Assembly: GCF_022815645.1 (NCBI RefSeq)
Contig: NZ_JALGRO010000010.1
Span: 88,293 to 140,343 of the forward strand
Direction: 5' to 3'
DNA from: Curtobacterium sp. VKM Ac-2922
GTDB taxonomy: Bacteria > Actinomycetota > Actinomycetes > Actinomycetales > Microbacteriaceae
Length of the DNA stretch: 52,051 bases
This document shows, one piece after another, positions 41,161-49,000 of the stretch; the first letter of the stretch is position 1; each line of letters opens with the position of its first letter. The notes below the pieces were generated by a model. It searched no databases and was not told where the DNA came from. It saw only the letters and a list, made by a program, of their open reading frames with translations. The translations under genes and the position numbers were made by a program.

Positions 41161-41739
41161 ATGCCGGACAGCAACACCGATGACGACCTGAAGTGGCGAT
41201 TCCAGGCGCAATCCATCCTCGGCGAGACACCCGCGTCAGTCGCACTCGAAGCTATCGACGAAGCAATCAACCGGCTGAGACCGCTCGATCGCGCGAGCAT
41301 CCGCCCCGCGTTCGCGGCTCTGGCGGAAGGCACCTGGTGGGTGGCTGCCCTCGACGAACGAATCTGTGAAGGGCTCGGCGGCAAGGGCGCGTCCGCTGCG
41401 AAACAGTACAAAGCGGCACGGAGCGCATCATCGGATGGCCAATACGTGGAAGCGTTTCTCTGGGCCCGTGACCGGCACACGCATCAGCTGCCCTTCTCGA
41501 TGACCCACGACGACACCCCGTTCTTCGGGGGCGGAGGCGGTGTCATTCACATCAGCGCTGGACTGACCTGGCGGCCATCCTCCGAGCTCCACGAACCGGA
41601 AGACTCCCGTCACGCTCGCGCCGCCTGGCGAAGCACGTACGACGACCTCCTCGCAGGGCACACCGCCTGGCACACGCTAGAACGGTGCAGCCGCTGGTTC
41701 CACTGGCTCGCCGGCCACCCTGCCGACGCGGAGGCGTGA
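41161..41739 (+). CDS. Hypothetical protein
   Basis: The 192-aa product begins MPDSNTDDDLKWRFQAQS and is mostly helical with a central FFGGGGGVIHISAGL glycine-rich strand. No TM helix or signal is present, and no family is recognised. The frame could extend to 41080 but the added residues look non-coding. It converges with the small gene at 41756. Confidence 0.5.
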   Translation: MPDSNTDDDLKWRFQAQSILGETPASVALEAIDEAINRLRPLDRASIRPAFAALAEGTWWVAALDERICEGLGGKGASAAKQYKAARSASSDGQYVEAFLWARDRHTHQLPFSMTHDDTPFFGGGGGVIHISAGLTWRPSSELHEPEDSRHARAAWRSTYDDLLAGHTAWHTLERCSRWFHWLAGHPADAEA

Positions 41740-41755
41740 ACGGACCCGCCCGGTC

Positions 41756-41953
41756 TCAGGCCTGCAAGCGGAAGAGCTCGGAGATCTTCGTGTCGCCGCG
41801 TTCCAGCAACCGTTGCGCCGCCACGACATCACTCTCGTTGCTGAACCCAGTGAACGTGAGTGAGAAGTCCGCGTGCAGCGCCGCACCGACGTCATCCAGG
41901 TGCGTCTGCAGTTGCTGCAGCAGATGATCACGAGTCCTGATTTGCAGGCTCAC
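41756..41953 (-). CDS. Small hypothetical protein
   Basis: The 65-aa product (MSLQIRTRDHLLQQLQTHLD ... ISELFRLQA) is predicted mostly helical with a central strand. No family recognised. It is the last gene before the right end of the element. Confidence 0.45.
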   Translation of the reverse strand: MSLQIRTRDHLLQQLQTHLDDVGAALHADFSLTFTGFSNESDVVAAQRLLERGDTKISELFRLQA

Positions 41954-42243
41954 GAATCGTCATCGACTCGGTAGCTTCTCGTGCGCGTCGCGCTCAGTTG
42001 GAGCAACGGGTGACCCGGTCACCGTCCGACGGCTCGAGGACTCTGGAGTCCGGCAGATGAAGCCACCGATCTCTGAACGACTGGCCGGACCGCTACCCCC
42101 TCAGTTTCGAAGGAGCGCCCAGCTCGCACCCCTCCTGATTAGGGCTCAACTGAAAAAGGGGAAAATCGAGGCAGGCCCAGGGGAAACTCAGCGAAGAGGG
42201 CCCGACCAACAGCGCTGCATCCGCTCTACCATGCGGGTCATCG
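41954..42243. other. Non-coding right end of the element
   Basis: Nothing coding is supported. A stretch on the minus strand around 42195-42235 has a D-arm-like TGGTAGAGC but no T arm or anticodon stem, so it is not called as tRNA. Confidence 0.4.
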
Positions 42244-42260
42244 AGACCTGCAAATGACCC
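42244..42260. repeat. Right terminal inverted repeat of the element
   Basis: The reverse complement reads GGGTCATTTGCAGGTCT and matches the left end at 16 of 17 positions. It abuts GCCACA at 42261-42266. Confidence 0.78.
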
Positions 42261-42266
42261 GCCACA
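42261..42266. repeat. 6-bp direct repeat GCCACA, right flank
   Basis: Copy of the hexamer at 7336-7341. It lies exactly between the right end of the element and the left end of the second element remnant. Confidence 0.7.
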
Positions 42267-42306
42267 GGGTTGTTTGCAGGTCTGGCCTCCAGCATTTGCA
42301 AGTTTG
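42267..42306. repeat. Left end of a second, related element (remnant B)
   Basis: GGGTTGTTTGCAGGTCTGG starts at 42267 and is a diverged copy of the left terminal repeat. A pair of subterminal repeats follows as at the left end: TTTGCAGGTCTG at 42273-42284 and TTTGCAAGTTTG at 42295-42306, 22 bases apart. Confidence 0.7.
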
Positions 42307-42313
42307 ATCCAAC

Positions 42314-42349
42314 AGAAGAGCCCCCGGCTTCGGCCGGGGGCTCTTCTGG
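42314..42349 (+). terminator. Hairpin equivalent to the one at 7391
   Basis: Fifteen-base arms (42314-42328 and 42333-42347) close on a TTCG loop. It occupies the same place relative to the element end as the 7391 terminator and has about three-quarters of the same bases. Confidence 0.85.
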
Positions 42350-42556
42350 TTCTCTGGGACTGTTTCGATGTCGGATCCGGCGCTCGCTGAGGGATTCGCG
42401 GCCGCTGGTGACGCGCTCGCTCGGCGTACTGTTCGTCCTCGGGCGCGCCGAAGCACTCCGGACGTTCGGTGCCCCTTTTTCGGGCGCGGCTGAGCGTTGG
42501 GGTGTGCGGGTGGTGTAGCTCGGTTCTACCGGCGGTGCCGGTGCGGGGTCAGCCCG

Positions 42557-42718
42557 CTATGCAGGCACGGGCGGTAGCACTGACGGTTTCCAGGGGACCA
42601 GTTTCCGGGGCGGTGGGTTCCGCAGGTAGCGGGTTTCGCCGTTGCGGTCGCGTGCACGCTCGAGGTACTCGTCGGGCCGCTTCCGCGGTTTGGGCGCGCG
42701 GCCCGCTGCGGCGCGGCG
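42557..42718 (-). pseudogene. C-terminal remnant of a second DDE-like transposase
   Basis: Translated on the minus strand, this stretch ends at TAG (42557-42559) and reads AAAGRAPKPRKRPDEYLERA followed by GETRYLRNPPPRKLVPW, matching the last ~50 residues of the 7970-9913 protein (AAGRTPVRRKQDGEYLQRS and GETRYLRNPPPRELVPF). Only the C-terminus remains; the 5' part is deleted. It lies 290 bases inside remnant B, in the same orientation as the intact gene relative to its own end. Confidence 0.82.
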
Positions 42719-43309
42719 TTAGGATGCGAGGCCGAAGCGATCATGCTGACGTCGTATCCCGCAACCGGAGGCGATGCTGTCGAGGCCGCGGCCGACGCGG
42801 TATCTTCGCGGGCGGCGCCACTCGCAACGCCACTCGGGAGCCGACCACCGCCACTCGTGCTCCGTGCGGCTGACGCCGGTCTCCGTATCGTCGAAAGTGA
42901 GGTCACCCTCGCGGACCTTCTCGACGTTCTTGATACGTGCGTCCGACCTACTCTTCTTCTTTGATCTCGAGCTGCCATCGCTCCCAGCGAAGAGTTGAGA
43001 ACACATCAACCCTCTGGCTCGGCCCATGCGCCTGACCCCCGAAAGAGGAAGTGGCAGTGCATGAAACTCTCTCGAGCGATCCTCGGGATTGTGGCAAGCG
43101 GCGATTACTCACTTCCGCCGACCAGTAGTCGGCCGGTAGGGCGAGGCGCAAACACAATTGACAGACCTCAGAGGCGCTCTTCACTCGCCACTAATTGCTG
43201 TGGGAACCTGCATGATCGGGATATAGCGCTCAGCTGCCATGTGCCCCTAGGTTCAGTGTTTGAAGCGTCGACTGGCGTCTCTGGGTTGGTTGGCGAGGGG
43301 CCAGTTGAC
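42719..43309. other. Intergenic region between the element remnant and the glycoside hydrolase gene
   Basis: No gene is supported; several short overlapping frames on both strands have no start signals. The right end of remnant B was not found here. GC falls just before 43310, where the promoter of the secreted hydrolase must lie. Confidence 0.4.
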
Positions 43310-46030
43310 ATGCGTCGTGCATCACTGTTGATTGTCGGACGGCTCGTCGGGGCGCGTGCTCATCAAAGTCAGAAACGTGCGAATCGTTTTTTGATCCTGA
43401 ACGATTCTCGTAAATTCCGCTTAGGAGCGGCACTCATTTCGTTTGCGCTCATCGGCGGCAGTGTCGTGAGTGGAATCTATCTCTCACAAAATGGGACGGC
43501 GGCGGACTTCGCGCGGGCGTTCGACGTCATCGCCAGAGGCGGCGCACAACTGCATTCTGACGGCGGATCCTATCGTTCCGCGAATGAGGACGTCGTGATC
43601 CCAGCGACGACGGCGCGCCCGATGATCGTGAAGATCGGGTCGTCGACGCTGTCAATGAAGCTGATGAACAGCTCGTCGACGGTTTCCGCGACTGTCGTGG
43701 ACGGCGGTCAGGCCATCGCGTACGTCGATGGCGCGGCGGCCACAGTGGTCACGGCACGAGCGAGCGGCGGGTTGGAGACCACCGACGTTCTCCGAGATGT
43801 TTCCGCGCCGACGACGTCGAGTTGGAAGGTTCTCCTTGATGGTGAGGAGCGGCTTCGTCTCCAACGGGGAGCTGTAGACGTGGACCGGATTCCGCAAGGG
43901 AAGGACGTTTCCAGGGAGCAGACGATCGCCCGCTTCGCAAAGCCGTCAGCGCGAGACGCTGCCGGCCACGCGCTCACCAGCTGGCTGACGGTGAGCGGGG
44001 CGGTCGTGACGACTCATCTCACAGTTCCTAGACACGCGGTGTTCCCGGTGACTGTGGATCCTGCCGTCCAGGCCGCAAGTGGTACATCGGCGTGCCCCGC
44101 TACGGTCCAAGCGAGCGTGTACAGCAACGGCCAGGGCGGTCTGACGCTGGGCTGTCAGCCGTGGAGAGCGGTGGGGTTCAATGACTATCGGCTCATGGAC
44201 TACGCAGCCCCGAATGCGTTCGTGCAATCGAGCACGCAAAACCAGGGGTGCGGGCAGATCGTCGATGACGAAGACCAGACGTGGGAGACGCAGCAGATCG
44301 CGGCCACCGGCTCGAACGTCATTCGGGTGTGGTTCTACCAGAAGTACTACCAGGACTACCTGGCGAACAATCCCTCCGGAAGTGGCTGGATGCCGTACAT
44401 CCAGCTGCTCCAGCAGGCGAAGGCGGCGGGTCTACGGGTCATCCCGGTGCTGGTCAACGAATGGAACCAGTGCGACCGAGAAGATGGTTCACTGAACGAC
44501 GGCAACGCATTGTCGGTGAACTTCTACAAGTCGGGATACACGTCGAGTCAGTTCGGGTATCAGTACTCCGCGAAGGCGTGGTCGGCAATGGTTGCGCGGG
44601 AGTTCAGCCCGAATTCACCCGATGCAGCTGCAGCTGGTTTGTGGCGGCAGATCGCGTTCTATCAGGTAGTCAATGAGGCGGAGGCGGACAATCCGTCGTC
44701 TGCGGCTTCGACACCCGCCGCGGACCAGGGGTTGATGACCAAGGAGGACGGATCTGTCGCCTGCGCCCCTGGGGGAGCGGCTGTGCTGAATGCATTCGCG
44801 CAGGACATGGGCTCGACGATCAAGTCGGCATACGTCGGCAGCTCGGGAGCCACCGCCCCACTGATCAGCTTCGGCTCGATGGGTATCGGTCAATGCGGTG
44901 TCTCGAGTTCTGTCGCGGACCCGACGGGAGCGGCGAACGTCGACGACTTCGGTGAGGTGTACAGCGCAAACAGCATCGACATCTGCGACGTGCACGACTA
45001 CGACGCGGAAGACCAAAGCGACCCGAGCTACCAGTGGTACGGCATTCCCGAAAACTCGCTCGAGCAGCGCATCGCCGACTGTGGCACGAAGCCGCTTGTC
45101 ATCACTGAAGCCGGCGTCGAGGCCAACGTGTCCGCAGGTGACACGCAACACCACAACGCTGATGCATCCCCGACCCCCGATTCGTTGCAACAGCGAGCGC
45201 AGTACGTCAGCGACAAACTCGCTGCGGCTTTCAACGACGGCGTTGCGGGGTACGTCCTGTGGGACAAGATCATGGCCAGTTCCGCCAGCACCTGGAACGT
45301 CGCCAACGATCAGGCCCTCGGATACGGTTCCTACGGTTCCGGCACAGCGCAGGGGGCGGGCTCTCAGGACCCGGCACTGTGTGTGGTGAAGGACTTCACG
45401 GCTTCCGGCAGCTGGTCCCAGGGATCACCTGGACCAGCGGCTAACTCCGCGTGCTCCCATTGGGACGTCCCGGTGCCTGGTCCCACCAACCACTACTCAT
45501 TCATCGACGGCACCGCTGAAGGGTGGGGGAAGAACCAGGGTTGGGGGGACCTCGGCGTCGCCGCCGACACGACGCAGACCCACACCGGATCCGGGAGTGG
45601 ATCGCTGAAGATCACCGTGGCTGGGAACCCCACACTCGACACCAGCACGACCGTCGCTCCTGGAACCCCCAAGTTCAACCCGTACTCGGAGATCGAAGTC
45701 GAGTCGGCGTCGGTCGCCTTGTTGACGCCCGGGAGTACCGTCACGATGTGGGTCAACGAGGGCAGTAACACCTGTCAGGGGCTGAGCTTCAAGCCCGTCC
45801 TCCGACTCAACTCCGGCTGGGACTACTCCGCCGGTACCAGTGTGCAGGCAAGCATCGGATCGTGGACGGCATTGCAGATCACCGTGCCCAGTGTCGACGC
45901 ATCCACGGGGGCGGCGGTCACCGCAGTGAACGCCGTCGGGTTGGAGGTGGACGTGCCATCGCTGACCAGCAGCACGTGGGACACCTCCTGCGAGGGCAAC
46001 AGCGTCTACGTCGACGACGTGTCGTGGTGA
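43310..46030 (+). CDS. Secreted glycoside-hydrolase-like protein (clan A TIM barrel) with RHS-type leader domain
   Basis: The 906-aa product has an N-terminal signal anchor (residues 37-57, ALISFALIGGSVVSGIYLS), then a region ending AVFPVTVDPAVQA (about 60-265) of the sort seen ahead of RHS proteins. A TIM-barrel domain at about 285-650 shows VGFNDYRL, IRVWFYQKYY, FYQVVNEAEADN (acid/base Glu in the NE motif, about 454) and PLVITEAGVEAN (candidate nucleophile, about 598), like family 5-type hydrolases. The C-terminal part from about 728 (YSFIDGTAEGWGKN ... SLKITV) is a carbohydrate-binding-like beta-sandwich. The RHS gene follows immediately. Confidence 0.72.
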   Translation: MRRASLLIVGRLVGARAHQSQKRANRFLILNDSRKFRLGAALISFALIGGSVVSGIYLSQNGTAADFARAFDVIARGGAQLHSDGGSYRSANEDVVIPATTARPMIVKIGSSTLSMKLMNSSSTVSATVVDGGQAIAYVDGAAATVVTARASGGLETTDVLRDVSAPTTSSWKVLLDGEERLRLQRGAVDVDRIPQGKDVSREQTIARFAKPSARDAAGHALTSWLTVSGAVVTTHLTVPRHAVFPVTVDPAVQAASGTSACPATVQASVYSNGQGGLTLGCQPWRAVGFNDYRLMDYAAPNAFVQSSTQNQGCGQIVDDEDQTWETQQIAATGSNVIRVWFYQKYYQDYLANNPSGSGWMPYIQLLQQAKAAGLRVIPVLVNEWNQCDREDGSLNDGNALSVNFYKSGYTSSQFGYQYSAKAWSAMVAREFSPNSPDAAAAGLWRQIAFYQVVNEAEADNPSSAASTPAADQGLMTKEDGSVACAPGGAAVLNAFAQDMGSTIKSAYVGSSGATAPLISFGSMGIGQCGVSSSVADPTGAANVDDFGEVYSANSIDICDVHDYDAEDQSDPSYQWYGIPENSLEQRIADCGTKPLVITEAGVEANVSAGDTQHHNADASPTPDSLQQRAQYVSDKLAAAFNDGVAGYVLWDKIMASSASTWNVANDQALGYGSYGSGTAQGAGSQDPALCVVKDFTASGSWSQGSPGPAANSACSHWDVPVPGPTNHYSFIDGTAEGWGKNQGWGDLGVAADTTQTHTGSGSGSLKITVAGNPTLDTSTTVAPGTPKFNPYSEIEVESASVALLTPGSTVTMWVNEGSNTCQGLSFKPVLRLNSGWDYSAGTSVQASIGSWTALQITVPSVDASTGAAVTAVNAVGLEVDVPSLTSSTWDTSCEGNSVYVDDVSW

Positions 46031-46035
46031 ACCCG

Positions 46036-49000
46036 ATGAAACAGCGAACGCAGGGTCTCCGCGCGGTCGTTCTGCGATGGGTGCTCGTTGCCGCACTGGC
46101 GGCAACCTCGCTCGTGGCCGTGGGACTGACCACTGACCCGTCTCCCGCCCTCGCTTCAGATTGCCCAACGGGAAGCTTCGGCTCTAGCCCACTGAACCTG
46201 AGCGCCGCGTACCAGTACGCCTGCTCCTACGCTGCCTCGCCGAACCCTGGTGACTACCCCTACGGCGAGGACTCGGCAGCGTTTTCCAGCCAACTCCTCC
46301 AGGCCGGCGGCATGCAGCCCAGCCTCGGGAACCCGCTCGCGGCGAACACCTGGTGGAGCAACAGCTGGAACTCCAGCAACAGTCCAACGGAACCGCCGAT
46401 GCACGCACGTTCGTGGACATCAGCAGATGCGCTGTACACCTTCCTCACGACCGCCGGGAACGGCAAAGCCCTCCCCGGCAGCAGCACGAACATCGCGAGC
46501 ACGAGAGCCGGCGACGTGCTGTTCTGGAACTGGACCCCCCTCGGTGGGAGCGTTGGAAGTACGGCTGGCCTGCACTACAGCGACGTTTCGATGATCGTCT
46601 CCGGATCCGGTGCCGACGCGAACAACGAGCAGGTCGCCTCCCACATCCCCGCCGTTTCGGGAACCGCTATCCCCGGGATGACGTCGATGTCGAACCTGAT
46701 CGGCAGTTCGGTCGGAACGTATGCCAACGCTCTCGCGACCTTCAACGCGAACAAGTACGCGGCGACGAACACGTGCCCCTCCTCGGACGCCGGCACGGAC
46801 AGCGGGTCCGGACTCCAGGGCGGCTGCTGGTCGTGGAAGATCATCCGGATCGGCTCCACTGGCGGGACCGCAGGAACCAGCGGCCCGATCGCATGGCGTG
46901 AGATCTCGGGCGGCACGAACAAGTCCGAAGTGAGCTGCGAAGGCTGCGACGGCGACCCCGTGAACTCTGCAACTGGGGAGTTCACCGAGAACGAAACCGA
47001 CCTCACCCTCCTCGGCCCCGGGCCTGCTCTGAGCCTGACGCGCTCCTACGGCTCGCAAGCGTCCACATCTGCCACGAACACTGCGCTGCCGAACGGCCCT
47101 CTGGGATACGGCTGGACCGACGGCTTCAACATGACGATCAGCGCCGACCCGACAAGTGCGAGCATCGAGGACGTCTACCAAGAAAACGGCTCAGTCGTGC
47201 AGTTCCAGCACCAATCCGACGGCAGCTGGAGTGCCCCCTCACGAGTCCTGGCATCGCTGCGTTCCAACAGTGACGGCAGCTGGGCGCTCACCCGTCACGA
47301 GAACCAGATCTTCACCTTCAACGCATCAGGTGCCCTCACCGCCGAGTCGGATCCGCAGGGCGACAGCACGACGGTCGCCCACAACGCTTCCGGACGGATC
47401 AGCACCGTCACCAACCAGGCGGGTCGCACCCTCACCTTCACCTGGACCGGCAATCAGCTCACGGCAGTCGCCGACAACCTCGGTCGCACCGTGCGATACG
47501 CGTACGACACCGCAGGCAACCTGATCCACGTGACGCATCCCGACGGAGGTGTGACCACCTACGGCTACGACTCCGCCCACCGGATCACGTCGCTGATGAC
47601 TCCGAACAATTACCAACGGTCTCAGCAGACCTCGAACAGCTGCGCCGGACTCAATGGTTGCGCCACCACGAACACTTACGATTCGGGGAACCAAGTCACA
47701 TCACAGACCGATCCGCTCGGACGGACCACCACCTGGTCGTACGGTGTCGACGCATCCAGCCTGTCTGGCGCCACACTCATCACGGACCCCGATGGGAACG
47801 TCAAGCGCGACGTGTACACCTCGGGAGACCTGACCTCGATCACGACCGGATACGGCACCTCGGAAGCGGCGACGACCACGGAGACCTACGACAGCGCATC
47901 CAACGCGCTGACTTCGGTGACCGACCCCGACGGGAATCTCAGCCAGAGCACGTACACGCCGGCCGGAGACACCGCTACCGCCGTCGATGGCAACGGCAGC
48001 GTCACGAGCTATTCGTACAACTCGTTCGGTCAAGCCACGTGTGTTGCGATGCCCGAAGCAGCCAACGGTTGCAGCAGTCTCAGCCCGCCCACAGCAACCC
48101 CCAGCACCGCTTCAACCATCACTCCGCCCGCCTCCGCCCCGCCGGCGTACGTGACGTACACGCAGTACGACACGTTGGGTCGGCAGATCTGGCAGTCGGC
48201 CGGTCAGTACGCTCCTGGCGCCACCAACGCTTCCGCCATCCGGACCACCTACCGGCTGTACAACAGCCAGTCCGTGACCCTCGCGGGCAAAGCGCAAACC
48301 TGTACGAAGAGCGCCCCCATGGCGTCGTTGCCCTGCGCCACCATCGATCCGACCGGTGTCGTCACGCAGCTGACCTACGACTCGGCGACCAACCTCACCG
48401 CCGTGAGTGTCCCCAACGGCAATGGCACCCAGATGTCGACCGTGACCTTCGCCTACGACGCCGACGGTGAACAGACCAGCACGATCACGCCGAACGGGAA
48501 CGTCAGCGGCGCCACCGCCGCGAACTTCACAACGACGACGACGTACGACTCCGATGGCCGGACCACGTCCACCACCAAGGCGGGCGCTTCCGGTGCCACG
48601 GTGACCGCGCGGAAAGCCACAACCCAGTACGACCTGGACGGCAACAAGATCACCACCACCGACCCCCGCGGAAAAGCGACGCAGTACGCATACGACGCTG
48701 CCGATGAACTCCAACTGCTGACCGACCCGGACGGCCACGCCACACTCACCTGCTACGACGGTGACGGCCACCCGTCTCAGACAGTCCCACCATCCGGCGT
48801 CGCCGCGAACAAGCTCACCGCCGCCTCGTGCCCGACCAGCTACCCGAAGGGATACACGAAGCGCCTTGCCGCGGACGCGACGACGACGGCCTACAACACC
48901 ATCGGCAAACCCGTCAGTACCGTCAGCCCGAGCCCCTCGAGCACGACCGGTGGAACCGTCACAACCACCTCGGTGTACGACGCCGCCGGACGATTGACAG

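Larger units (their letters stand above)
7342..42260. mobile_element. Accessory element of about 34.9 kb bounded by inverted repeats, at tRNA-Ser
   Basis: The boundaries are defined by GGGTCATTTGCAAGTCT at 7342-7358 and its inverted partner (one mismatch) at 42244-42260, with GCCACA directly repeated on both outer sides. A recombination/transposition gene module lies at the left end (7970-12463). All genes inside are accessory types (antitoxin-like regulators, Lsr2, methylase and helicase cassette, unknown proteins), while 1-7339 is conserved chromosome. I see no conjugation or phage structural genes, so the element looks mobilised by its own recombination proteins only. What class it belongs to is inferred, not recognised. 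Confidence 0.75.

Noticed and set aside
42195..42240. tRNA-like sequence at the right end of the element
   Set aside because: Only a D-arm-like stretch is present; no anticodon stem or T arm can be drawn, so it is not a tRNA or a tRNA fragment I can support.
42719..43309. Several 70-100 codon ORFs and a hoped-for right end of remnant B
   Set aside because: The frames overlap on both strands without start signals, and I found no copy of the terminal repeat here; remnant B seems truncated.
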